From contig VRVR01000007.1 in assembly GCA_009859145.1 (NCBI GenBank), positions 1 through 64,000 of the forward strand: DNA of 64,000 nt, in the 5' to 3' direction. Below the pieces are notes generated by a model. That model was not told the DNA's origin, ran no database searches, and saw nothing but the letters and a program-made list of their open reading frames with translations. Below, one piece after another: positions 17,953-28,200 of the stretch (position 1 is its first letter; every line of letters begins with the position of its first letter). Made by a program: the position numbers and the translations under genes. Origin of the DNA: Andalucia godoyi. Its lineage: Eukaryota; Discoba; Jakobea; Jakobida; Andaluciidae.

Positions 17953-20910
17953 TTACTGTACAGTCTCGACAGACTCCTCCGTCTGTTGGCGAGAGGACCA
18001 CTCCTGTTTGCACCACTCGGACTGGCCCGACACCGACTCTGTCCACGCCGCGAACGCCTGCTCGCGGTTGGACAATGCAGTTTCCATGAACTGTTCGTAG
18101 AGAGATTTTAGGTGCTCTTCTCGCTCTGCGGCCAGGTCCTTGGAAGCAGCACGGAGACTATCGCGCGCGGCCGCGGCTTTCGCACTACGAGATTCGGCGT
18201 CTTCTCGGAGACGCTCGCTCGAAAGAACTTCATACTCGAGGACGTTTCGGGGATGCAGCTCGCCGATCAGACACTGCACGAAATTCTCTTTCGTTTGCTC
18301 CATTGACTGGTATTTTGCCAGAGCTTCCTTTGCCTTTTCTGCACGAGCAGTGACCAGTGAAGATCCTGATGGTGCTTTTCCTTTTGCCTTCGGATCCACC
18401 GGCGCCGCCTCATCCGCTCCCCATGTCTCCTTAATTGCCTTAAGAGCTGCTTCACGAGCGAGATTCGGTGTGACTACGAACTTGTCAGTATTCCCAACAA
18501 CAAGAAAACAAAATGAGACGGGTCCTTTGGCAGCAACCGGAACACGCAGCACGGTAGCGCGAACGTCTAGAGCAGAAATGGCTGGCGTTCCTTTGCCTTT
18601 CGCCGCCGCCGGAGCACTTGCTAACAGCGGAGTATTCAGGGAAGAAAGAATTCCAGATCTGCCATCCACAATCTTGCTGGCAATGACCTTGTTCTCGCAC
18701 GTCCAATCGATCTGCACAATTGTCTCGTGCATGTTGCCGCTGAACACAAAATCAAACATTGTTTCGGCTGAAGGCTGTAGCGTGAGAGAGAAGAGTTCTC
18801 CGTCGCAATTCGGACGGTACACGCCTTCGATCTTTTCCGTTTTCGCCGATGAAACCTTTGTCGGAGGAGCAGAAAGCGGTTTTGGTTGCGAAATGAAAGA
18901 CAGTCCATAATTGAACATCAGAGAATCCAGTCTGACGGCGCTCGCGGAGTCATCAATCAGCAGGACGGCAGAAACCACAAATCCGCCGACGTTTTTGGCA
19001 CCAGAGAACACGATTTGTGAATTTCCAGACGAGGACTTCACGGCCAGCGTGTCCAAATCGACAACAAACAGCCTCACATATCTGCAGAGTGCATCGGACA
19101 CTGCCTCATCCAAGTTTGGCGTCGTGACAGACCAGTTGATGTGCACGGACAACGCTTCAGGAAGAGCAAACTTGTGTCGTGAAAGAATGACTGGGAAGTG
19201 CGGAACGACAGGAGACGTGGACGCAAAATCACCCGAATCCTTTGCAAGATAAAGCTCACACTTCTTGAATGCGTCCTCAACCGGTAAAATCTCCACAAAT
19301 GGAGATTCGTCACCCTTGAGGAGTCTGCCTATAACAGTAAGAGAGAATGGGCCCGTTCCCTCAACAAGCAATCGCAAAATCGACCACCGCGGATTCGAAA
19401 TCAGGCGCACACACCCTTGCAGCGACGACGTTTCGCTAACGAGCGATGCAACTTTCGCTTCCGATCCGGAACTCTTGGAATAATCGAGCTGCGTCACAGC
19501 AACGGAAATCGACTTGGGCACGGACGCCTGATCAGAGGCACGTTGCAGCCCAAATGAAATCTCGGCAACGTCGTGTTCTGGTGCCTTGACGATGACGCAA
19601 AATGGGTTTGGTAGCTTGCCCTCTTCAAGATGCACAGTGGAGCAATACGACCAGTTGTGCGACCGTTGCGCACCGGGAGACACCTCGACGGACTGCAGAA
19701 CGAGAACCTCCTTGAAGACGGACAGCACAGCATCGTTGGACAGACCAAGCGGGATCCACGCATCCGCAAGCGAGCTCTCCTGCCCTATCAGTCGATCCTG
19801 CAATGCAAACTGGAAGTCGTTTTCAAACGGGGCGGTCCACAAACCAGTGTCCCGGAACGAGCCCGTTCCCTTCCAATCCAAAGATATAGCTGCAACACGA
19901 ACCCAGAAATTGTTTGAAAACTGCTTCACGCCAAGCACGACATGCGACGAGTTCGGAACGCCCAAGGTTGCGAGATCTCGGCTTTCGTCTGGAATGACCA
20001 AGACCGCGGAATGCACAGAGTGGGATGTGAACACAGAAAACGCGTCCAGCTCATTCGTTGCAAACTTTCGACAATATCTGCCAGTCAGTGTCGTGAAGAG
20101 AAACTGCTCGTCCAACAGAAGTTCTGGAGCGTACCAACAAATCGCACACAGGGCTTTCTGCAAAGCCGCCGGCCAAAACTCTGCGGATATGCAGTTGTTG
20201 AAATAGGTGTACAAAACATGAAACACGCTGGTGGATTCGACTTCGGAAGTCAAAACCGGGAAGGCATCATCAATCACAACACATCTCCAACAACCACGAA
20301 AAAAGAGCTTGACAGCAAGTTTTCCAGGAAGTGCCGGAATGGAATGGATCAACTCCCATAAATACGAGCCTTCTGCAGCATTCCTATTCAACATGTCAAG
20401 CTTTAGAACGATCGAGCGGAACAACGCGTTGAATGACGACTCTTGGAACCCCGGATGGTTCTTGCGAAGATAGGCCGTCGAATGTCCCACAGAGCGCTTC
20501 TGTGCCAAAACCGAAGCTCTTGCGGAGTCGGACGCTGCCTCTGCAATTTCGCTGTCAGTCATCCGTTTTTTCTCCGAAACGATCAGACTCTCAAAGTCGG
20601 GATTCCTGCGCGACGTGGACGAACTCCCCGTAGGAGGCCGACTGGGCAGCACCATCTTTGAAAACAGCGTCCTGGACAGGTCAGCACCTGCAACACTCTG
20701 GACTTCATACTTGGAAAAGTTTGGATTGCCAGTCGCAACCAAGCATGAAAATGCGTCTGCAAAACTCGCGGCCGAAAACGCAATATTTGAAGCCGGGACC
20801 GTCTCCCACGCAAATGCCGGGTTCCCGGCCGACGCAGACCATTCCGGAAATGTGTTCAGCGTTGGCGGTGGCGCCGCGACCGGTTCCTCTTTTCCTTTCT
20901 TCGGAGGCAT
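17953..20910 (-). CDS. ADGB: Androglobin-like protein (degenerate calpain domain, no globin seen)
   Basis: 985 aa. The N-terminus (MPPKKGKEEP, then NTFPEWSASAGNPAFAWE) and a segment near residues 180-240 (LWELIHSI, then KLAVKLFFRGCWRCVVIDD and FWPAALQKAL) resemble the calpain-like part of androglobin. No calpain catalytic-cysteine motif is present, so protease activity is unlikely. Several beta-rich regions follow, and the last 100 residues form a charged helix. No circularly permuted globin or IQ motif was recognised; animal androglobins are about 1,650 aa. In animals the family works in sperm flagellum formation. The neighbouring LRRC23-like gene supports an axonemal role. The family call is moderate. 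Confidence 0.6.
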   Translation of the reverse strand: MPPKKGKEEPVAAPPPTLNTFPEWSASAGNPAFAWETVPASNIAFSAASFADAFSCLVATGNPNFSKYEVQSVAGADLSRTLFSKMVLPSRPPTGSSSTSRRNPDFESLIVSEKKRMTDSEIAEAASDSARASVLAQKRSVGHSTAYLRKNHPGFQESSFNALFRSIVLKLDMLNRNAAEGSYLWELIHSIPALPGKLAVKLFFRGCWRCVVIDDAFPVLTSEVESTSVFHVLYTYFNNCISAEFWPAALQKALCAICWYAPELLLDEQFLFTTLTGRYCRKFATNELDAFSVFTSHSVHSAVLVIPDESRDLATLGVPNSSHVVLGVKQFSNNFWVRVAAISLDWKGTGSFRDTGLWTAPFENDFQFALQDRLIGQESSLADAWIPLGLSNDAVLSVFKEVLVLQSVEVSPGAQRSHNWSYCSTVHLEEGKLPNPFCVIVKAPEHDVAEISFGLQRASDQASVPKSISVAVTQLDYSKSSGSEAKVASLVSETSSLQGCVRLISNPRWSILRLLVEGTGPFSLTVIGRLLKGDESPFVEILPVEDAFKKCELYLAKDSGDFASTSPVVPHFPVILSRHKFALPEALSVHINWSVTTPNLDEAVSDALCRYVRLFVVDLDTLAVKSSSGNSQIVFSGAKNVGGFVVSAVLLIDDSASAVRLDSLMFNYGLSFISQPKPLSAPPTKVSSAKTEKIEGVYRPNCDGELFSLTLQPSAETMFDFVFSGNMHETIVQIDWTCENKVIASKIVDGRSGILSSLNTPLLASAPAAAKGKGTPAISALDVRATVLRVPVAAKGPVSFCFLVVGNTDKFVVTPNLAREAALKAIKETWGADEAAPVDPKAKGKAPSGSSLVTARAEKAKEALAKYQSMEQTKENFVQCLIGELHPRNVLEYEVLSSERLREDAESRSAKAAAARDSLRAASKDLAAEREEHLKSLYEQFMETALSNREQAFAAWTESVSGQSEWCKQEWSSRQQTEESVETVQ

Positions 20911-21238
20911 CTGGCTTGTTCACTGAGTCGTGTGGAAAACAGTAGGAACAAAAAGCCTCTTTTATGAAAAAATCCAAAATAATAATTATGATAATAGAAT
21001 TCAATAAATAAATACACAAAGAAGAAGAAGAAGGAAGAAGAAGAAAATCCTGCGAATGCAAACGGATATTTTATCCTCGACCAGGTCAAAAACGACAAAT
21101 GACAATCGGAAAAACTTTTCTTTGGAATCGACATGCGTCGACACGAGTAAAAAAAAGGCTGAGTTTCAAGCTTGCGGATTTCGTAATCGTGTTTTTATTA
21201 AGTATCGTTTTCATTTTTTTTCATTTTGGTTTTGTTTT
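20911..21238. other. Intergenic 5' flank of androglobin-like gene
   Basis: Contains AT-rich tracts and an AGAAGAAG purine run near 21020-21045. No gene was seen. Confidence 0.45.
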
Positions 21239-21691
21239 TCATCGTCGTGGCAACAACGCCTGGAATCCTAACGCAGGGCTTTCCCCATCGAGTTTAAACT
21301 TAAGAAAAACGAAATCTGCCTCTTTTCCTCTTGGAAGCTTGTTCGAAACTGCAGGAGCGCCCCGAAAACAAATACGATGCTTCAAAGTCAGGTGCTTCGG
21401 ACATGGGTCGCGTGCGGAAAGCTGCGGTGTATCCGCACCACTTCTTGCCGAATGACTCCACAAATAGCTCCGCAATTTCGCCAGCTGTATGCGCAAACTT
21501 TGATGCGGTATGTTGCTCCCCAAGTTTGAGACGACCAGCGTGGTGTCTTGTGTCAAGCGTCGCATTCGGTGCAAGACTGCACGCCGGATGCTGACGCGAG
21601 GCCGCTTCCAATTCCGACCAACAGCTGCTGCACTAAGCGATTCCGACGTTGGGAAAGCCAGCCGACCCGCCCGTGGCTGAAAGACGCGCAT
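21239..21691 (-). CDS. Hypothetical small basic protein
   Basis: 150 aa from an ATG at 21691. The product is basic, with a stretch TTLVVSNLGSNIPHQSLR that is faintly like the first strand and helix of an RRM, and a later hydrophobic strand ADFVFLKFK. An AATAAA-like sequence follows the stop in the T-rich flank. A second frame on the same strand (21611-21300, 103 codons, Lys/Arg-rich end) is open over the same DNA, so the correct frame is not certain. I recognise no family. Confidence 0.35.
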   Translation of the reverse strand: MRVFQPRAGRLAFPTSESLSAAAVGRNWKRPRVSIRRAVLHRMRRLTQDTTLVVSNLGSNIPHQSLRIQLAKLRSYLWSHSARSGADTPQLSARDPCPKHLTLKHRICFRGAPAVSNKLPRGKEADFVFLKFKLDGESPALGFQALLPRR

Positions 21692-21996
21692 ACGGTGTCC
21701 GCAATGAGGAATTTCGCGATCTATTGAAAGCGTACAAAGGTCAAACTCGGGCGAAGAAGGAGCAGGGAGTCAATCTCCAAACCACAAAATTGAAGCGAAG
21801 ATTCGCACGCGAAAGACGGGGAGTAAATCGCTTTGTCATTCATGGCGCCCAGTGCCGACACTAGCTTGCTCCAATTTTTACATTCAGGTGGCGAGTCGAC
21901 TGGAGTAAAAGGATATGAAAAAAGAAAAAGACGACAACGACGATAACGACAACGACAACGACAATGATGATGATGATGATGATGCAAAGGACTCCT
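21692..21996. other. Intergenic between hypothetical gene and CEP44
   Basis: Holds a CEP44 3' flank made of repeated GTC/GTT triplets (21930-21985, CEP44 strand). A short minus-strand frame at 21721-21840 starts MNDKAIYSPSF and is unsupported. Confidence 0.4.
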
Positions 21997-23235
21997 TTAT
22001 GGTCTGCTGTCATATCGAGATGTCGGTGGGGTTCCAGAGAACGAAGAGTTGAGCGACTCCTGCAACGGAGACTTGCGGCCGGTGTTTCCAATGGACGCCG
22101 TTGCTGTGCCATTTGGCAGACCAGCGGTGTTTGCAGATGTCGGAAAATGCGATGCACTTCTTGGAGCCGAACTCGGTCTTTGATGCAGATGAGTGCTTGG
22201 GGAGGACGAAGTTGGCTGCTTCTGAACAAAACTGGCATCTTCCAATAGCCGGACGCGGGTTTCCAGCATGGACAGTTTGGCCGATACAGGCTCGAGGGCC
22301 CGAGAGAGCAGATTGGCAAATCGCAGTTCCACGGTATCCATTCGATCGTTGAGCAAGTTGAACAACTCCTGCATGTTGAATTCGACGACTCGAGTGCCCT
22401 TGGACCGGTCATTATCGTCTACCGGAATGGCAATGGTTTCAAACCTGTTCAGTGCGTCGCGATTCGTGTCGTCTTTCTGAAGCTTCGACGACGAAAACGA
22501 CATGCTGCTTCGAATTGTTGTGTTCATGTCCAGACCCTCCAGTGCAGACATTCGCAGTCTTGTCATGTCCGGTCCTTCTGCCGATGACGAGAGCGGCGGC
22601 GATGCACTGTTTTTGCGACTACTCGAGCCACCAGACGCTGTCCCTGTGGCAGCCCCCGCGCTCGAAGTCGCATTCAATCCAGCAGACGACTTTGAAACAG
22701 CAGCCTGAGACGACTGTGGTATACTGTGACTGCTGCTCGTCCCTGAGCCGCTGGTCATTGTTGAGGACGATGCCGTGTGTGGCGAGGTCGAAGCTGGGGC
22801 AGCTTCCAGCTTTTCCCGGTACATTTCGTTATGTTTGTGCTTCAGAGCCCGGATGACATCCACCAGAAACACCGCCTTCTTGTCCGCGTTCCCGGGAGTT
22901 AAGTACTGCACGACGGAAAATGGAACCTTGGTCCCTATTTTCTCCTGCAAGAACCGAAAGGCGGATTCAAGAAACCCAGATGCAGTCAAATTCTCGTGAA
23001 CTGCATACCCGCCTTCGCTGTACATTCGACCAATCGGCCGAGAAAACCCAAAAATGCAAAATTGAAGAAGAGAAACGTAGACTCGTGGGTTCCCATCAAG
23101 AAATCCATCCGAATCAAGCTTGGCCTTGTCATCATAGCGCACAGACAAGAGCTCTTTTCGTAATCGAGAAAGCGAATTTTCAGACAGGCCACCTGCGGAG
23201 GTGCCCGAGAACGATCCCATTAGCGTGGAGTGCAT
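21997..23235 (-). CDS. CEP44: CEP44-like centrosomal/centriolar protein
   Basis: 412 aa from the ATG at 23235. The frame is open upstream but only through leader. Residues about 15-130 form the conserved CEP44 N-terminal domain: SRLRKELLSVRYDD, YVSLLQFCIFGFSRPIGRM, SGFLESAFRFLQEKIGTKVP and VFLVDVIRALKHKHNE all align with the human pattern. A Ser/Thr-rich linker, a coiled coil (about 320-360, LNDRMDTVELRFANLLSRAL) and a disordered tail follow. CEP44 localises to the proximal centriole lumen and promotes centriole-to-centrosome conversion, binding microtubules. Its presence implies basal bodies. Single exon. Confidence 0.75.
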   Translation of the reverse strand: MHSTLMGSFSGTSAGGLSENSLSRLRKELLSVRYDDKAKLDSDGFLDGNPRVYVSLLQFCIFGFSRPIGRMYSEGGYAVHENLTASGFLESAFRFLQEKIGTKVPFSVVQYLTPGNADKKAVFLVDVIRALKHKHNEMYREKLEAAPASTSPHTASSSTMTSGSGTSSSHSIPQSSQAAVSKSSAGLNATSSAGAATGTASGGSSSRKNSASPPLSSSAEGPDMTRLRMSALEGLDMNTTIRSSMSFSSSKLQKDDTNRDALNRFETIAIPVDDNDRSKGTRVVEFNMQELFNLLNDRMDTVELRFANLLSRALEPVSAKLSMLETRVRLLEDASFVQKQPTSSSPSTHLHQRPSSAPRSASHFPTSANTAGLPNGTATASIGNTGRKSPLQESLNSSFSGTPPTSRYDSRP

Positions 23236-23612
23236 CGTGACGTCCTTTTGTATTTTTGTTAAGAAACAATGTGAGTCGCTGGAACGACGGTGATGAAAAT
23301 TTGCAAGACCATGCAAATGAAAAACTGAAATATGAAACCGGAAGGGAGGGGGAAAGTATGTGTTTCTCTCGAGAGCCATCAAGATCGTATAACAGTCTTA
23401 ATGAGGAAAAAAAAGAGGCGGCACTTGAAGCTGGCCCTCTGTTTGAGAGTACAATATCTCCTTATTATTCATATTATTTATTATTCATATTATTTATTAT
23501 TTGTTTTTTTACTTAATTATTATTATTTCTTATATTATATATTTTCCTTAATCTATGCTTTTACGTAATATATGTGGTTCGCAAAGTAAGGCATGGGGCT
23601 GCGAGCGCATTG
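23236..23612. promoter_or_regulatory. Divergent intergenic region, CEP44 / small unknown gene
   Basis: 377 bp, strongly AT-rich from 23455 to 23570 (TATT repeats). No element is identified. Confidence 0.4.
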
Positions 23613-24056
23613 ATGCAGGGAGATTCAAACGAGCTTGCTGGATACATCGCACAGTGGAACGGAATCCGGGCGTTGGAAGCCCGTCTCTTTCTGCAGCGAC
23701 GCAATGCTGTTGAACCTCTGACCGATGAATTCGACGATGATGCGAGTGCCCAAGGATCCGATTTAAGGCGTTTCATTCGAAAGCGCATGGAGCTAATGTG
23801 TGCCGTTCGGTGTGCACAAACGAATCTCAATCTGGTGACGGATGCAATTCCTTCTCTGCAGCTGCACGTTGCAGCGTCGTCTGACACCCTGCTGGCGAGT
23901 GTTGAAGCAGAGTTTGTGAGGATTCGCCAACTGCAGCACGAACTTGGGAATGTTGAGGCGCAGATAGAAAAATTGTGCGGTCCCTCATTTGATGGAAGGG
24001 GCCAAGCGATGCTTTTGGAGGTACAGATCGTCCGAGACAGACTGTCCATGCGGTGA
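23613..24056 (+). CDS. Hypothetical small helical protein
   Basis: 147 aa from the ATG at 23613. It is almost wholly alpha-helical by composition, with heptad-like leucines (LRRFIRKRMELMCAVR, then FVRIRQLQHELGNVEAQIEK), like small coiled-coil subunits of larger complexes (BLOC, HAUS or MIND-like). None of these can be asserted. The stop is followed by AT-rich sequence and oligo-A. Sense codon use resembles neighbouring genes, so it is probably real. Confidence 0.5.
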   Translation: MQGDSNELAGYIAQWNGIRALEARLFLQRRNAVEPLTDEFDDDASAQGSDLRRFIRKRMELMCAVRCAQTNLNLVTDAIPSLQLHVAASSDTLLASVEAEFVRIRQLQHELGNVEAQIEKLCGPSFDGRGQAMLLEVQIVRDRLSMR

Positions 24057-24205
24057 GCAGTCATCGACATTCTCAATCTATATTTTTATTTTTTTTTAAA
24101 TAAAATTTTTTTAAAAAAATGTTTGCTGCTGTTTGCATCTATCATGTGAATTTTATGAGCACACCAAATAGAAGATGCAGAAGCCATCTGCAAACACACG
24201 CAGAG

Positions 24206-24658
24206 TTACAGACGGCGACCACGGCGACCTCCCTTGCGGCGGATGGTGTCCGAGGGGATCGGGGTAACGTCCTCCAGACGACCAATCTTGAGACCAGAGC
24301 GGGCAAGAGCACGGAGGGCAGACTGGGCACCAGGGCCGGGAGTCTTGGTGCGTGCACCACCAGTGGCACGGATCTTGATGTGAAGAGCAGTCACACCAAC
24401 CTCCTTGCACTTGGCAGCGACATCCTGGGCGGCCAACATGGCGGCATACGGCGACGACTCGTCACGATCTGCCTTAACCTTCATACCACCGGTAACACGA
24501 ACGATGGTTTCGCGTCCAGAAAGATCGGTGATGTGGACAAAGGTGTCGTTGAACGACGCATAGATGTGTGCAATTCCGAACACTTCGTTTCCAGCGGGAA
24601 CCTGGGGACCGACGGGGCCTGCGGCTGCCTCAACGGGGGCTTTCTTCTTGGGTGCCAT
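24206..24658 (-). CDS. RPS14: 40S ribosomal protein uS11 (RPS14)
   Basis: 150 aa, the family's usual length (about 150). Near-universal motifs are intact: [71 protein letters not shown] and the basic tail [13 protein letters not shown]. uS11 sits on the 40S platform and is needed for late 18S rRNA maturation. The intronless gene has a TATA-like stretch (TATATAAT on the plus strand) about 35 bp upstream of the ATG and a telo-box-like element about 205 bp upstream. It is divergent from DOCK. Confidence 0.97.
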   Translation of the reverse strand: MAPKKKAPVEAAAGPVGPQVPAGNEVFGIAHIYASFNDTFVHITDLSGRETIVRVTGGMKVKADRDESSPYAAMLAAQDVAAKCKEVGVTALHIKIRATGGARTKTPGPGAQSALRALARSGLKIGRLEDVTPIPSDTIRRKGGRRGRRL

Positions 24659-25244
24659 TCTGATGGACAGGGGAAAGGGGCTTGACTAGGTGTATATAAT
24701 CGGGGGCCGATTCCTGGAACGGAAGAAAGGGGAGGAAAAGGAAAAGGAAACAGGAAGGAGGAGAAAAAAAAGACCAGAAGACGCAGCATGAAGAAACATG
24801 AAAAGAAAGAGCACCCAAAGGCAAATGAAAACGAATTAGGTCTTTTCTGTTTGTCCGGCAACTAGGGTTTTGCTAATGAGCTCCCTCATTAGCGAGGACA
24901 TGAGAAAAACCCCGCCCACGAAAAAGCGACTGTAGACAGACGCATCCTTTTTTTCCCCTTGAGAGCTGACCGTAGTCGCGGTCGGACATTACGGAACACG
25001 GAGGGACATGCGTCCCCGTCGTTTCTTCTTTTCGTATTTCGGTTTTCGTTTCATTGGGGGAGAGACCAAAGACCCAGAGAGCCTGGCTTCATGGTTATTT
25101 GTGCTGTTTGAGACTGTTGTTTACACGCACTTACTGTGTTTTTCTTTCTTTTTTTTTTAACAACTCATCATTATTTATTTTAAATTTGCTCCTTGTTTTT
25201 GAATTTATTTGTTAATTACAAAGGTTGACATCTCGTTGTTGTTT
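24659..25244. promoter_or_regulatory. Divergent promoter region, uS11 / DOCK
   Basis: 585 bp. It holds a telo-box-like element and an adjacent perfect inverted repeat (both listed separately), an AG-rich uS11 leader (24720-24780), and an AT/T-rich leader just before the DOCK start. Confidence 0.5.
24863..24893 (-). promoter_or_regulatory. Telo-box-like AAACCCTA plus perfect inverted repeat
   Basis: The plus strand reads CTAGGGTTTT at 24862-24871, then GCTAATGAG (24872-24880), a 4-nt spacer, and CTCATTAGC (24885-24893), a perfect 9-bp dyad. On the uS11 strand the box reads AAAACCCTAG. In plants the AAACCCTA telo-box is a known element of ribosomal-protein promoters; the function here is inferred. 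Confidence 0.45.
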
Positions 25245-28200
25245 ATGACGACCGCAAGTCTTGCAGGCTCGCCTCAAAGTTTTCCGTCTTGGAATAAGAA
25301 AGAAGGCTTTGGAGTTGCCAAGTTTGCGTTTGCGGCGACGGGCCGCTATCAACTGTCTCTGAATGCTGGAGAGTACGTGTACATTTCACAAGAATGCAAT
25401 GGATGGTATCGCGGCGGCATCCTGGAAGGTGAGGAAAAGGGCATTTTCCCTTCAAACTACATTGCGCTGCTGGAGGAGGTTCCGGAACGCAAGCAACAGT
25501 TGCAACAGTTGCAGCAACAAGAAACGAATTCACAAAGGAAGCCACCTCCACTTTCGTCTGCGAATGCCGTCAAGGATGAGATTCTCGACGAAATTATCAA
25601 TGTTCTCCGAGAATGGGGAGTAGAAATGAAGAGACTGCTGGAGAATAAGAGGTTCTACGACTCGGACTCTCTCAAGGAAAAGATGGCGGTGCTTGTGCAG
25701 CTTCGAAAACAGATGATCTTACTGCCTTCTGACCGGTTTACAAATGAGCAATTCTCGGAATTGAAGAGCAAGGCAATCAAGGTGATTGAGGAGGGGTCAA
25801 GGATGTTGAATTTGGACATGATTGTACGTGTGTCTGCGGGAGAGAAGAAGGGGCAACGAGCGGATGAAGTCAACACGCCGATCGTGGAGTTGTACCGGCA
25901 ACATAAGGATTCACAGGAGAGGGAGGACCAGGAACAACTGCGACGAAAGAAAGAAGAGGATCGAAAACGGATGACATCAGGAAAGCGTTCGAAACAAGGA
26001 AAGATTCGAGACAAGGCTGCGCAATCAGTAATGGGTTTCAACTTTCCAGAAGGCCCGCTGCAACTTGTCCTGGATGTCAAAGCATGCATGTTCAATGCTG
26101 GCGTGGAAACCGAACTGTACTTTGGCTTATATTCGGCCGCAGAAAAGGCTTTCATCACAGAGGAGTTTACTTTTGAGTTGACGGCGCTTGGCATGCCCAA
26201 GGATCAAAATCTCATCAATAATTTGAGGTGCCTGTTCAAGGATTTGTCGACTGTGGAGCTAGCCAAGGACCTCTATCTCGTATGCAGAATCTACCGTGTT
26301 TGCCACCCTTGGGACGACAAGGAGCATTCGTCGTCGTCGTCAACATCATCATCCTCAGGCCATTCGTCTGCATCTTCTGGGTCTTCATCAATTTCGAGAA
26401 GGCTAGAAGATCCTTCTGGTAAGGTTCGAAAGCCATATGGATGCGGCGTCCTGCATCTTTCTCCTGCTCTGCTGCAGAAGATCTCCATGGACGAAGAGTT
26501 TTGTCCGGACAACATGGACATATATCGGTCTCCCGGAAACTCTCTGAACATGACACACGAGTTGATCATTTCCAATTCAAAGGATGTTGAGAGAGTTCCG
26601 ATGGCCATTGGAATTGCTGTTGGGCTCGCGTTTCATCCTGGTTCTTTCTTTGAGAAACGGCAGCGGTTCAGTGCATTGCCAGTGTGTCCAATGTCTTATT
26701 TTGGAAACATCATCCAGGCTGGCATTGTTCGATCTGACATGTATGTCACGGTGGATTCCGCGCAATTTACCTCAGACACAAAGAACAGCTTGATTATGAT
26801 GCATTGCTGCGGAGAAAACGGTGCCGCGCTCGAAGGGATTGTAGAACGAGGCAATCAGCATTTGAAGACACCGAACGCGTCGTACTGCACTCTCTTTGCA
26901 ATGGGAACATCCTCTCCTGTTTTCTCGGATGCTTGCAGACTGAACTTGCAGTCCATGGATCCCAGAAAATCGTACTTGTTGTTTGTCGCTTATTCTGGCT
27001 TGGCGAAGAGTAACAAGGGTCGGGTGGATCCTTATGCGTTTGCGACATTGGATCTTTGCAATGAGGACGGAATGATGCTCGAGGACCGTTCATATACTTT
27101 GCAGTTTTACAGATGGGGAAAGGGCTGGAAGTACCCTCCTCCGGATGTCATGAAGAACGAAGAGATGATGACACGCATTCTGTGCAAGAAGGAGTCCATT
27201 ACCGTGTCCACTCGCCTCGTGTCGACGAAGCTAACACAGTCGCCAACGCTTCATTATATGCTGAACTGGAAGATATTTCCTGAAAAATATGTGGATTCTT
27301 TGTCGCGATTCACGTTCCTGGAAATCAAGGAAATTGTGAAGTTTTTGAGGGAAATTTTCGATGCGCTGTTTGACATCCTGCGAGATACAACAGATCCGAA
27401 AATATCAAAGATGGTGTACGCTGCTCTCATTTTCATCATCGGTGAACTCGTGGATGACAAGAATCCGCAAATGGCAAAATATCGCGAAGTCATGGACGTG
27501 TACATCTCACAATCCCTCTCGTGTTCTGCTGCATTCGTTGCCCTGATCAAAAACTTGTCCGATGAGTTTGCCAAGTGTTCTGACGACAAATTCGCCAGCC
27601 ATTTGAGAAGTACTGCGAAGGCCTGCGGGTATGTGTTCAAATTCATCACAGCCTCCTTCAGGATATACTGTGAGCAGCTGCAATTGAAGGAAGACGAAGG
27701 TCTGCATGTCGAGTCCTTCAGAAGCGACGTGAAGGCTCTGATGGAGCAGATGATCGGCATGCTGTCTTTGCAACAACCAAAGTCTATTATTGCCGCGCAA
27801 ACCATCTTGCTGCGGCAAATGACGTACGTTTTCCAATCCCTGAGCGGACTCTTCTCTCCAAAGTCCCTCGGTAATTTGATGAGTCTTCTGCTGTCTTCGA
27901 TTCGCACGGATGTCGACAAGGTCGATTTTGTTCGAAACAAGCTGCTGGTTCTTCGTAAATTTGTTCAGAGCGACATTTTCGCACTCCGCGAGTCGCATCC
28001 GCTGGTTGTTGGCCAGATCATCAAGGAGAGTCGATTTCATCTTTCCGCAGAGAGAGATGAATCGGAGCATCTGCAGGTCGTGCCTATCATATCGGATATT
28101 ATCCTTGTTGTTCAGAAGCACCATCTGTTGGAGCCGCAAACGCAAAGGTTGTTGTGGGATGTATTTTTGGATCTGTTGATGTTTTTGTGCAAATTGCCTG

